Shown one piece after another: positions 14,943 through 21,870 of a DNA stretch of 28,374 bases. This DNA is from JBFYTX01 sp964442335. Lineage in GTDB: Bacteria > Chloroflexota > Dehalococcoidia > Dehalococcoidales > RBG-16-60-22. Position numbers and translations under genes: made by a program. The stretch covers positions 1 through 28,374 of the forward strand of contig CAYTZI010000007.1 in the NCBI GenBank assembly GCA_964442335.1, in the 5' to 3' direction. Below the pieces are notes generated by a model, which had not been told where the DNA came from, made no database searches, and saw only the letters and a list, made by a program, of their open reading frames with translations. Each line of letters begins with the position of its first letter. Position 1 is the first letter of the stretch.

Positions 14943-15203
14943 ATGGCAGGAGAATGGGCGGTCCTGGCTATTGTCGGCGCGGTGTTCATCGTCCTCGGCA
15001 TCGCCAGCTTTTTGTGGGGCCGCCACGAGCAGAAGGTCCTTGATGAAGCCCTGACGACCCACGTGGATGTCAGGGAGTTTATTTCTCACTGGCCGGAGCG
15101 GCCCCAGCCCGGGGCCCTGAAAATCGGCGGGGCTATATGCGTCGCCCTGGGAATCGTTATGGTGGTGATTGGCCTGATTCTCTGGTATGTAAGCCTGCCC
15201 TGA
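14943..15203 (+). CDS. Hypothetical two-helix membrane protein
   Basis: An 86-residue protein with an N-terminal helix (WAVLAIVGAVFIVLGIASFL, residues 5-24) and a C-terminal helix (IGGAICVALGIVMVVIGLIL, about 61-80). A polar segment of about 36 residues joins them. No family is recognised. Start ATG 14943 follows GGGGGTTAGCGCT. It lies between rplL and a creatininase-family gene, which starts 34 bases later and could share its transcript. Codon use looks like the ribosomal neighbours. Confidence 0.75.
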   Translation: MAGEWAVLAIVGAVFIVLGIASFLWGRHEQKVLDEALTTHVDVREFISHWPERPQPGALKIGGAICVALGIVMVVIGLILWYVSLP

Positions 15204-15237
15204 TAGAAATTTCGCTCCCCACCTTATTTATACGCAT

Positions 15238-16059
15238 ATGAGCTACTCTATTTTCGATGAAACTATGGTCGCCATGACCTGGCCCGCTATAGAGGAAGCG
15301 GCGAAACATAATGCCGTTGTCCTGCTGCCCGTCGGCATTATCGAGGAGCACGGCCCTCACCTCGGGCTCGCCGTCGATACTTTCGTTCCCCATCTGTTGA
15401 GCGTCCTGGCCAGGCGCGAGCTTGATTCGCGTGGCACGGAGACGCTGGTTGCCCCCGCCTGCTACTGGGGTATCAGCCGCGCCACGGCCACCTTCGCCGG
15501 CACTTTCTCCGTCCGCCCCGAGACTATGAGGTCGCTTATCTACGATATTCTGGTGTCGCTAAAGAGCTGGAATTTCCGGCGCGTCTTCGTCATCAACTGG
15601 CACGCGGACTACCACCACGTCCGCGTTATCTTTGAAGCCTTACAGGAAGCCCGCAGCAGCGCGGATATCGACGCCCGCAACGTCATACTGCCTTCCGATT
15701 TACGCCGCTACCGGCTTTCCGGCGCGGAGGACTACATCCTCGTTCAGAAAGACCCGCCCTCCGAGCGTCCCCATGGAGAGTTCGTCGATTACCACGCCGG
15801 CTCTCTGGAGACGGGCGTCGCGCTGGCTTTCTTCCCCGAGTACGCGGACGCCGTCCTGGCCGGGAAGCTCGAGCCTACCCGCCTCACCAATGACGACCTC
15901 AAGGGGCTGGGTAAAAGTGACGAGGAGACCAGGAAGCTCATCCCCGGGGGGTATTTCGGCGACCCCGCCGGCTATGATGTCGAGTTCGCCAGGAGTTTTA
16001 TTGAGGCCAGCGCCCGGGACATCGCCGATACAATCGAAAGTTATCTCAAAAATCGCTGA
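15238..16059 (+). CDS. Creatininase-family amidohydrolase
   Basis: A 273-residue metal hydrolase of the creatininase/mycofactocin-peptidase fold. The first metal motif is IIEEHGPHLGLAVDTF, giving E36, H38 and D47. The TFAGTFSVRPET segment corresponds to the family's PGTxS substrate loop. The second metal motif reads VINWHADYHH (H122, D124) where relatives have NGHGGN or NGHYEN, so the loop is diverged although likely ligands remain. Members open creatinine or other cyclic or linear amides; this one's substrate is unknown. It converges on the MFS gene at 16069 with only nine bases between stops. Confidence 0.85.
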   Translation: MSYSIFDETMVAMTWPAIEEAAKHNAVVLLPVGIIEEHGPHLGLAVDTFVPHLLSVLARRELDSRGTETLVAPACYWGISRATATFAGTFSVRPETMRSLIYDILVSLKSWNFRRVFVINWHADYHHVRVIFEALQEARSSADIDARNVILPSDLRRYRLSGAEDYILVQKDPPSERPHGEFVDYHAGSLETGVALAFFPEYADAVLAGKLEPTRLTNDDLKGLGKSDEETRKLIPGGYFGDPAGYDVEFARSFIEASARDIADTIESYLKNR

Positions 16060-16068
16060 ACCCGGGTT

Positions 16069-17289
16069 TTACTTTCTTGCCCCGGCTTTTCGCCACCCCG
16101 TTTCCTTCACGAAGATAAGCATGCCCAGCGCCGCCGCCGAGAGCGCCGCCCAGAAAACAAAAGGCAGGCCGGGGTTGATGTTCGCGAAGGCGTTGCCTAC
16201 TGGGGGAGAGACCAGGCTGCCTACCTGGGCTATCGTGAAAACAATGCCCAGGGCCATGCCGGTATACTCTATCCCCACGCCCCCGGTTTCCATCAGCATC
16301 GTCATGGTGATGGCCATGAAGGCGTCCATGAAAATGCCGGATAGCACCATCAGGACCCAGACCACGCTCTCCGGGGCCACGGGCAGTACGCCGATGCAGA
16401 TAGTGCTCACGATTAGCGCCGGCAGCATTATTGCTTTCCTTGAGCCGAGTCTGTCCGATAAAAAGCTCAGCGGGACGACGGATAATGTGCTTACCGCGTA
16501 AAACAGGGACAAAGTGCCGTCCGCCGCGGCCTGGGGCCACCCCTTGCGGAACAGGTACAGCGGCAGATAGCCCGTCATGCCCATGACCCCGCCGATACGG
16601 AACATGAGGGTCAGCCCCAGCAGCCACAGCGGTTTCAGGCGCAGCAGTTTACCGAGTGCCTGGCGGAGCGGCACCCTGGTGGGGGTCTCGTTGTCTGTCT
16701 GGACCCCCGCGAGCTTTTCCGGAATCATGAGCCAGAATATCCCCACAAAGGCGGAGACGGCCCCGTAGAAATACATTACGTTTCTCCAGCCGCCCAGCGC
16801 CGGTGAGAGCACCGTGGCGCTTATCAGCGGGCCCAGCATGAGTCCCAGGCCCATGCCCATGGCGCCTATCCCCTGCGCCACGCCGAGTCGCGGCCCTTTG
16901 AACCACATGCCCAGCGTTTTGGTAACGGCGACCGGTATAACCAGCCGGACCATGCCGTTGAGAAAGACGGTGGCGGTGAGGCTGAAAAAATCGTTGGAAA
17001 GGCCCCGCAGGGCGCCCGTTATTCCCGTGAGAACGCAGAAAAGTACCAGGATATTTTTTACACGGAATTTATCGCTGAGCACCCCGCCGAGAAGGCTGAC
17101 GAATACCCCCGCCAGGCTGGAGATGCCCCAGACGGTGCCGATCTGGACTACGTCCAGTCCCAGGTCCTGGGACATCTCCTGGAAGAGCACCGGCATGCAG
17201 GAAAAAGGTACCGCCGCCACCAGCGTGCCGGTTATTGTCAGTAAAGCCAGTACGTACCAGTTATCCTTCAGACTGTTGCTGTCGGGCAT
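16069..17289 (-). CDS. Major facilitator superfamily transporter at the end of the cupin operon
   Basis: A 406-residue carrier with about twelve helices. Loop 2-3 carries GGVLSDKFRVKNI (from about residue 68) and loop 8-9 SFLSDRLGSRKAIML (about 277), both MFS-typical. Its ATG (17289-17287) shares one base with the stop of the preceding cupin gene (TGATG), so translation of the two is coupled. That links the carrier to the four-cupin cluster and suggests uptake or export of the compound those proteins act on. The substrate is unknown. Confidence 0.9.
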   Translation of the reverse strand: MPDSNSLKDNWYVLALLTITGTLVAAVPFSCMPVLFQEMSQDLGLDVVQIGTVWGISSLAGVFVSLLGGVLSDKFRVKNILVLFCVLTGITGALRGLSNDFFSLTATVFLNGMVRLVIPVAVTKTLGMWFKGPRLGVAQGIGAMGMGLGLMLGPLISATVLSPALGGWRNVMYFYGAVSAFVGIFWLMIPEKLAGVQTDNETPTRVPLRQALGKLLRLKPLWLLGLTLMFRIGGVMGMTGYLPLYLFRKGWPQAAADGTLSLFYAVSTLSVVPLSFLSDRLGSRKAIMLPALIVSTICIGVLPVAPESVVWVLMVLSGIFMDAFMAITMTMLMETGGVGIEYTGMALGIVFTIAQVGSLVSPPVGNAFANINPGLPFVFWAALSAAALGMLIFVKETGWRKAGARK

Positions 17290-17750
17290 CAGAAATACAT
17301 CTTGCCCGGGCCGGTGGTAAAGTGGAACACAGGCCGGTCCACCTTAAGGAACGTCAGGGGGGAATGCTTGAGTCCCGCCGGTATAAAAACCAGGCTGGTT
17401 TTCGTGATAATATGCTTCTCGTCTCCCAGCCAGAGCTCAACTTCCGCCCCGAGGTCGTACGGGTCGTCCGGGTTGGTGCCGATGAAAGCGATTATTTCAT
17501 CGTAGTCGTGCGTATGGGCCTCGGTGCCGACCTTTTTGCCGCCGGGCACCGGCGGCGCGATTGCCGGCCGCGGCAGTACCCATACGCATTCCATGTAGTT
17601 GGCTCCCGGCACGATGCTACTGTCCAGGTAAAAGAGCCGCCCCCCTTTTCCCTTCCCCACCGGGCTCAGGTTCGGGGGACTCCACGGGGCTTCGACCGCC
17701 GGGGGCTTGTATTCACTCAGGATGTATTTTCCGTATTTGGTTTCTGGCAT
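17289..17750 (-). CDS. Small cupin-domain protein (paralogue D)
   Basis: A 153-residue single-domain cupin. Motif 1 is EAHTHDYDE, giving metal ligands H79, H81 and E85, followed after six residues by the family glycine (IIAFIG). Motif 2 is PAGLKH, giving H129. It is related to the three genes upstream (17939, 18415, 19030), sharing the pattern DPxDLGAEVE after motif 1 and a final FHFTTGPG. All four metal ligands are present, so it could be a mononuclear metal enzyme such as a dioxygenase or isomerase, or a sensor. Start ATG 17750 has AAGGAG upstream. Confidence 0.85.
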   Translation of the reverse strand: MPETKYGKYILSEYKPPAVEAPWSPPNLSPVGKGKGGRLFYLDSSIVPGANYMECVWVLPRPAIAPPVPGGKKVGTEAHTHDYDEIIAFIGTNPDDPYDLGAEVELWLGDEKHIITKTSLVFIPAGLKHSPLTFLKVDRPVFHFTTGPGKMYF

Positions 17751-17764
17751 AGCTTAATCTCCTT

Positions 17765-17938
17765 AAAAAATCCGAAGCACGAAGCACCCCACCTCACCTC
17801 ATTTATTTTTATTCTTCTTTATCTTTTCCCACCCGCCGCCCTCGCTCCACCGGCTCCTTACCCGTCGTTTAGCCTCGCCACCCCTCTTTTTTTTGTGGTT
17901 TTGATTTTTGAGATTTGAGATTTGAGATTTGACTTATC
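17765..17938. repeat. Low-complexity gap between cupin genes C and D
   Basis: The 188-base gap is strongly pyrimidine-rich on the plus strand. It contains CCGAAGCACGAAGCACC and a tandem of three GAGATTT units (17910-17930). Both are patterns often found as dispersed repeats in gaps of uncultured-bacterial genomes. No gene or regular promoter was seen. Confidence 0.5.
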
Positions 17939-18379
17939 CTACTGGTACTTCTTCTTCAGCCCTTCGCCGCAGGGGGACTCTATGGTGAAGAAAATCGGCT
18001 TGGTGATGTTGCGGAAAATCATCGGGCCGACCTCCAGGTTGGCGGGAATGAATATCGCCCCGCTCTTCTTTATGACGTGCTTCTCCCCTCCGATATGCAC
18101 CTCCATCTCCGCGCAGAGGTCGCGTATATTGTCGTAGTTATAGCAGTAAAACCCGAAGAAGCGGTCGTAGGGCTGGGTGTTGGCGTCCATGATTTTTCGC
18201 TCGGCGGGCCCGCCGGGCAGCAGCCACATGTTCTCGCAGCCGAACTCCGCGCCCTTTACTGTTGTCTCATCGATGTACGCCAGGCGCTTGGTGCTTTTGG
18301 CATCGGGGTGCATGTAAGGAGGGTATTTATAGCCGGGCTTGTCCTGGGTCACGAACATTTTTTCATATTTTCTGGCCAT
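17939..18379 (-). CDS. Cupin-like protein without metal-binding histidines (paralogue C)
   Basis: A 146-residue member of the cupin family in this operon. It keeps the frame of its neighbours (YDNIRDLCAEMEVHIGGEKH, then SGAIFIPANLEVGPM), but the HxH..E motif is replaced by a stretch without histidine (about residues 67-75, NTQPYDRFF) and the motif-2 histidine is V117. It is probably not catalytic alone and may pair with paralogue B or D. I chose ATG 18379 (MARKYEKMFV), with AAAGGAAA upstream; the frame is open much further but the extra part is only the antisense of paralogue B. It lies 35 bases after paralogue B. Confidence 0.8.
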   Translation of the reverse strand: MARKYEKMFVTQDKPGYKYPPYMHPDAKSTKRLAYIDETTVKGAEFGCENMWLLPGGPAERKIMDANTQPYDRFFGFYCYNYDNIRDLCAEMEVHIGGEKHVIKKSGAIFIPANLEVGPMIFRNITKPIFFTIESPCGEGLKKKYQ

Positions 18380-18414
18380 CAGCGTTTCCTTTCTTTCTCT
18401 GGGTGTTCCCGCGA

Positions 18415-18930
18415 CTAGACGTAGTCGCCGCCGGGTCCTATGGTAAAGTGGAAGAACGAATCGTCCATGCGTAGGATTCTCAACGGACAGTGCGTTACGT
18501 TGGCGGGGATATAGACGACGAAGCTCTTGGTGAAGATGTATTTTTCGTCCTCCAGCCAGAACTCGACCTCTCCGCGCAGGTCTTCCGGGTGGTTTACGTC
18601 CGTCCCGAAGAAGGAGAGCAGTTCCGGGAAGGGGTGCGCGTGCGGAGGAACGCCCTGACCGCCCGGCCTTTTCTTTGCTTCCTCCATCTGTTCCGGGGTG
18701 AGGACCGGCCGCGGCCGCATGCCGGGGTATTTCTCGCTCCACTGCCAGACCATCTCCGAGTAGAAAGAGCCGGGCATGACGTTCTTGTCCGTCCAGACGA
18801 CATGCTCCAGGCCGCGGTGGTAGCCTTCCCACAGCCCATCCCCTATCATGTCCCGTTCCCATTCGCGGTAGGGAGGGAGGGGTATGTTCTTGGCAAGTTC
18901 CGTGCAGATGTACTTATCGTATTTTCCCAT
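18415..18930 (-). CDS. Small cupin-domain protein (paralogue B)
   Basis: A 171-residue cupin, longer than its neighbours because of an N-terminal region (about residues 1-50) and an insert before motif 1. Motif 1 is PPHAHPFPE, giving H97, H99 and E103; motif 2 is IPANVTH, giving H147. The tail FHFTIGPGGDYV matches paralogue D. ATG 18930 is preferred because AAAGG lies 5 bases upstream; a GTG two codons earlier is possible. Function unknown beyond the fold and probable metal site. Confidence 0.82.
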   Translation of the reverse strand: MGKYDKYICTELAKNIPLPPYREWERDMIGDGLWEGYHRGLEHVVWTDKNVMPGSFYSEMVWQWSEKYPGMRPRPVLTPEQMEEAKKRPGGQGVPPHAHPFPELLSFFGTDVNHPEDLRGEVEFWLEDEKYIFTKSFVVYIPANVTHCPLRILRMDDSFFHFTIGPGGDYV

Positions 18931-18971
18931 ATTCACCTTTCCTTTCTTTATTTGTTTATTAGTTTGATGTG

Positions 18972-19012
18972 TCCTCTCCCCTTGCGGGAGAGGATTAAGG
19001 CGAGGAGGTATT
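18972..19012. repeat. 3'-end hairpin repeat after cupin A
   Basis: TCCTCTCCC (18972-18980), loop CTTGC, GGGAGAGGA (18986-18994) is followed by TTAAGGCGAGGAGG. It is the same kind of element as the second palindrome after nusG (2020-2041) and lies about 36 bases past the stop of the cupin at 19030. It could reduce read-through into the next cupin gene. Confidence 0.6.
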
Positions 19013-19029
19013 CCTCCCTCTATATATTA

Positions 19030-19488
19030 TTAATGCTCCGGGTTCCCGCCCGGGTTGGCTTTGGCGAAGTCCCCGCAGCCGAGCATCATCGTTATTTCAA
19101 TATGAGGTCGGGCGACCTTTTTCCATACGAGGGGTCCGTGCTTGGTGCCTTTAGGGAGGAATAAAGCGGTGGTCGTATCGAAGGTAAGGGGCTTCCCGCC
19201 GCAGCCGATTTCTATTTCCGCCCCGAGGTCTTCCGGGTTATCCGGGTCGCCCCCGATATGCATCACGATTTCGTCGTAGTTGTGGGCGTGCTCGAGGACG
19301 TAGGGGTTGGGGGTGGGGACATCGTAAATCCAGCTTACCTCTATGTAGGTATTGCTGCCCGGCACCAGGGCGTTGCTCATGTATGTCATGGAGGGAACCT
19401 GGTGGCCGGTGTGCTTGCCTACCGCCTGCAGGCCGACCTCATACGCGGGCTTGCGCACGAGCAGTTTTTCACAATCGATTCTGGGCAT
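19030..19488 (-). CDS. Small cupin-domain protein (paralogue A), first in operon
   Basis: A 152-residue cupin. Motif 1, EHAHNYDEIVMHIGG, fits the classical HxH-x3-E-x6-G pattern exactly (H67, H69, E73, G80). Motif 2, PKGTKHGP, gives H117. Start ATG 19488 with AAGGAG upstream. It heads the minus-strand series A-B-C-D-MFS and is preceded by a good promoter (19545-19572). The reaction is unknown. Genes of this look are often annotated only as cupin domain-containing. Confidence 0.85.
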   Translation of the reverse strand: MPRIDCEKLLVRKPAYEVGLQAVGKHTGHQVPSMTYMSNALVPGSNTYIEVSWIYDVPTPNPYVLEHAHNYDEIVMHIGGDPDNPEDLGAEIEIGCGGKPLTFDTTTALFLPKGTKHGPLVWKKVARPHIEITMMLGCGDFAKANPGGNPEH

Positions 19489-19544
19489 TTCACATGCTCC
19501 TTCCCGGATAATTTCGGGGGAACGGTGAGTACAACCAGCCTGAT

Positions 19545-19572
19545 TTTATAATCATTTAAAGGAGGGTGTCAA
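19545..19572 (-). promoter_or_regulatory. Sigma-70-type promoter for the cupin operon
   Basis: On the minus strand TTGACA (19572-19567) and TATAAA (19550-19545) are 16 bases apart. The expected start lies near 19538, giving a leader of about 50 bases before cupin A. It sits just after the comM stop. Confidence 0.75.
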
Positions 19573-19587
19573 TTTTCAGAGAGAGTC

Positions 19588-21108
19588 TTACTCCGTCCGT
19601 CTCGGCCGGTACTGCACCGCCTCGGCGATATGCTGCGCCTTGATTGTGTCGCAGCTCTCCAGGTCGGCTATGGTCAACGCGAGCTTCAGGATGCGGTGGA
19701 AAGCGCGGGCGGAGAGGTAGAGCTGTTTCATGGCGGCCTGTAATAAGCTCTGCGCCGTCTCCTCCACGTGACAGAAATCGCGGATTTCCGCCGGGGTCAT
19801 CTCGGCGTTGCTGGTGAGCCTCGTGCCTTTGAATCGCTTTAGCTGGCGCGCCCGCGCCGCGCTAACTCTCTCCTGCACTTTATCCGAGGTCTCCCCCCGC
19901 CGGTTGTCGGCGAGCTTTTCGTAGTCGATATGCGGCACCTCGACGAATATGTCCACCCTGTCTATAAACGGACCGCTGATGCGCCTCTGGTAGCGCGAGA
20001 CTACGCTGGACGGGCAGGTGCACTTGTGGAAGGGGTCGCCGTAGTAGCCGCACGGGCAGGGATTCATCGCCCCCACGAGCATGAAGCTGGCCGGGAACGT
20101 TACCCGCCCCTGCGCCCGGCTTATCGTCACGACCTTGTCCTCCAGCGGCTGCCTGAGTACTTCCAGCAGCGAGTGCCCGAACTCCGGCAGCTCGTCGAGG
20201 AAGAGGACACCCCGGTGGCTCAGGCTTATCTCGCCAGGCCTGGGAAAGTGCCCCCCGCCCACCAGCCCCGCGTTGGAGATGGTGTAGTGCGGCGACCGGA
20301 ACGGGCGCTGCCTCACCAGAGGCGTGTCCGCCGGCAGCAGCCCGCTGACGCTGTATATCTTGGTGACTTCCAGCGCTTCCCCGCTGGTCATCGGGGGCAG
20401 TATGGAGGGCAGCGCCCGCGCCAGGAGCGTCTTGCCGCTTCCGGGCGGCCCGCACATTATCATATTATGGCCCCCGGCCGCCGCCACCTCCAGTGCGCGC
20501 TTGACGTGCTCCTGTCCCTTGATATCGGCGAGGTCGGTATAATTCATAAGCGGCGCTGCGGTTGAAGACTTTTCTTCCGGTTTGAACTCCGGCGCTGGTA
20601 TGTCCCCCCGCAGGTAGCTTACCATCTCTGCGAGCGATTTCATGGGGATTATCTTTACGCCTTCTATCAGGGAGGCTTCCCTGGCGTCCGTCTCCGGCAC
20701 AATGACATTGGCCATGCCTTCGTCGTGGGCGAGGGCGACCAGCGGGAGGACGCCGTTGGTGTGCCTCAGGCTGCCGTCCAGCGATAGCTCCCCGAGGAAC
20801 ATGGCGTCGCTGCCGTCGGCGCTGACCTGCTCCGAGCTCAGCAGTATGCCGACCGCTATGGGCAGGTCGTAGGCGGGCCCTGCTTTCTTCAGGTCCGCCG
20901 GCGCCAGGTTCACCACGATTCGTTTCATGGGGAAAATGCCGCCGGAATTGCGTATGGCGGCGCGGACTCTCTCCTTGGCTTCCTGCACGGCGGCGTCCGG
21001 CAGGCCGACTATTGTGAAAGCGGGCAGGCCGTTGGAAATATCCACCTCCACCTCGACCACCGCGCCGTCCAGCCCTACAATCGCCCCGCTGCGCACTTTA
21101 GCTAACAT
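19588..21108 (-). CDS. comM: YifB/ComM-family Mg-chelatase-like AAA+ ATPase
   Basis: ComM is a hexameric helicase that promotes branch migration during natural transformation; YifB homologues are widespread. The 506-residue protein has the N-terminal LonC-like domain (GAIVGLDGAVVEVEVDIS, NGLPAFTIVGLPDAAVQEAK), Walker A GPPGSGKT (220-227), a Walker B region VLFLDELPEF (from 301), and the four-cysteine NPCPCGYYGDPFHKCTCP. The C-terminal Mg-chelatase domain includes LTIADLE. Length is normal. The -10 box lies so close to the ATG that the message seems to be leaderless. Whether the organism is competent cannot be told from this window. Confidence 0.95.
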   Translation of the reverse strand: MLAKVRSGAIVGLDGAVVEVEVDISNGLPAFTIVGLPDAAVQEAKERVRAAIRNSGGIFPMKRIVVNLAPADLKKAGPAYDLPIAVGILLSSEQVSADGSDAMFLGELSLDGSLRHTNGVLPLVALAHDEGMANVIVPETDAREASLIEGVKIIPMKSLAEMVSYLRGDIPAPEFKPEEKSSTAAPLMNYTDLADIKGQEHVKRALEVAAAGGHNMIMCGPPGSGKTLLARALPSILPPMTSGEALEVTKIYSVSGLLPADTPLVRQRPFRSPHYTISNAGLVGGGHFPRPGEISLSHRGVLFLDELPEFGHSLLEVLRQPLEDKVVTISRAQGRVTFPASFMLVGAMNPCPCGYYGDPFHKCTCPSSVVSRYQRRISGPFIDRVDIFVEVPHIDYEKLADNRRGETSDKVQERVSAARARQLKRFKGTRLTSNAEMTPAEIRDFCHVEETAQSLLQAAMKQLYLSARAFHRILKLALTIADLESCDTIKAQHIAEAVQYRPRRTE

Positions 21109-21117
21109 TTCAGAGGG

Positions 21118-21146
21118 ATTATAACGTAAAGGGAGCCAAATGGCAA
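21118..21146 (-). promoter_or_regulatory. Promoter of comM, probably giving a leaderless mRNA
   Basis: On the minus strand TTGCCA (21146-21141) and TATAAT (21123-21118) have a 17-base spacer. Only nine bases separate the -10 box from ATG 21108, so transcription would start about 2-3 bases before the ATG. No Shine-Dalgarno sequence is seen. Confidence 0.7.
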
Positions 21147-21205
21147 AGTTATACTGTCATTCTGACCCCGATGCCAATCGGGGGAAGAATCTCGGGGTGG
21201 CGTGG

Positions 21206-21233
21206 TGTCATTCCCGCGCAGGCGGGAATCCAG
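21206..21233. repeat. Short hairpin repeat, TGTCATTCCCGC type
   Basis: TTCCCGC (21211-21217), loop GCAG, GCGGGAA (21222-21228), framed by TGTCA and TCCAG as at 13779-13806. A further hairpin, CCCCGAT/ATCGGGG, in a TGTCATTCTG...GAATCTCGG context lies just before it (21154-21200). The 343-base gap 21109-21451 consists almost entirely of repeats. Confidence 0.75.
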
Positions 21234-21235
21234 TC

Positions 21236-21374
21236 ACCTCACCCCCTTAATCCCCCTCTCCTTCGAAAGAGAGGGGGAGAAAAAAGAAAGAGGGGCTTGT
21301 AAAGCCCCTCTTAAACACCCCGTTGGATGTTTAGCATACATTGGGTGAGGAGAAAAGGGGTGCGTGCATAGCTT
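21236..21374. repeat. Direct repeat, copy 1, left of hicBA
   Basis: It runs from ACCTCACCCCCTTAATCC to GGGGTGCGTGCATAGCTT. Inside are hairpins TCCCCCTCTC/GAGAGGGGGA (21251-21278) and AAGAGGGGCTT-GTA-AAGCCCCTCTT (21288-21312). It is almost identical to 21871-22009, with the same order and the shared inner text ACACCCCGTTGGATGTTTA. A partial extra piece (GCGCCCCTCTTAAACATCCT) follows at 21421-21440, right before the hicB stop. Confidence 0.85.
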
Positions 21375-21451
21375 CTCCCTTTAGTAAAGGGAGATTGTGA
21401 GGGATTTTAGTTTCCCCCTTGCGCCCCTCTTAAACATCCTGTGTATATTAA

Positions 21452-21643
21452 CTAGACCTCGATTCTTACCAGATCTTCCGTATCTTCAGGTTCGATAGGT
21501 GTATTAATCATGTCCTCAGCCCCTATTTTCAACGACTCTATGAGTTTTTCTCTGGTTTTTTCCTGTGCGTTTACGCCCGGCAGGTCCACCAGCCAGCCTA
21601 TCCACCAATCACCGCTTTTTTTTATTACTGCCCTGTACTCCAT
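21452..21643 (-). CDS. hicB: HicB-family antitoxin (short form)
   Basis: A 63-residue protein with the HicB core: MEYRAVIKKSGDWWIGWLVD, then LPGVNAQEKTREKLIESLKI. It lacks the C-terminal DNA-binding domain of long HicB proteins, as in other short HicB. HicB proteins bind and neutralise the HicA mRNA interferase. Start ATG 21643 lies 12 bases after the stop of the hicA remnant, the usual hicA-hicB order. The frame is intact although its toxin partner is destroyed. Confidence 0.85.
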   Translation of the reverse strand: MEYRAVIKKSGDWWIGWLVDLPGVNAQEKTREKLIESLKIGAEDMINTPIEPEDTEDLVRIEV

Positions 21644-21655
21644 ATTGCACCTGCC

Positions 21656-21838
21656 CTATTTCAGGAATGGAATTCCTAAATCCCGGCATATCTTTCTCGC
21701 CAGAGAATCAACAATTTCGCTGTGCCGGGGTATCTCAGTCCTTTATTTAGCTTTTTAATAAATACTGTGCCTGCGCCCTTCTCTCACCAGATGAGCGCCC
21801 TGATTCTCAAGATATTTTATAAGTTCTTTCCTTTTCGT
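21656..21838 (-). pseudogene. hicA: HicA toxin gene, inactivated (lost start codon, two internal stops)
   Basis: In one continuous minus-strand frame the text reads TKRKELIKYLENQGAHLVRE, then GRRHSIY, stop, KAK, stop, RTEIPRHSEIVDSLARKICR, then DLGIPFLK and stop. This is a full HicA double-stranded-RNA-binding-type domain with the catalytic histidine in RRHS (codon 24). The usual starting ATG is ACG (21838-21836), and TAA codons stand at 21757-21755 and 21745-21743. No frameshift is needed to read the whole. HicA normally cleaves mRNA; this copy cannot be made. Because of its stops it is easily missed by gene callers. Confidence 0.85.
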
Positions 21839-21870
21839 AACTTAATTATATACCTGGGACGCCGTAATGT

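Noticed and set aside
15632..16501. Long plus-strand frame crossing the end of the creatininase gene
   Set aside because: It is a shifted reading of the creatininase gene and the antisense of the MFS gene, rich in proline, serine and threonine, without any domain.
17910..17930. GAGATTT tandem as a CRISPR array
   Set aside because: Units are seven bases without spacers; it is a simple low-complexity tandem repeat.
18380..18862. N-terminal extension of cupin C through the cupin B gene
   Set aside because: The extra residues are an out-of-frame reading of cupin B; ATG 18379 has its own ribosome-binding site.
19930..20565. Long plus-strand frame opposite comM
   Set aside because: It is arginine-rich antisense of the conserved ATPase domain with no recognisable protein family.
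21510..21758. Plus-strand frame across hicB and hicA
   Set aside because: The minus strand carries clear HicB and HicA homology; this is the shadow.
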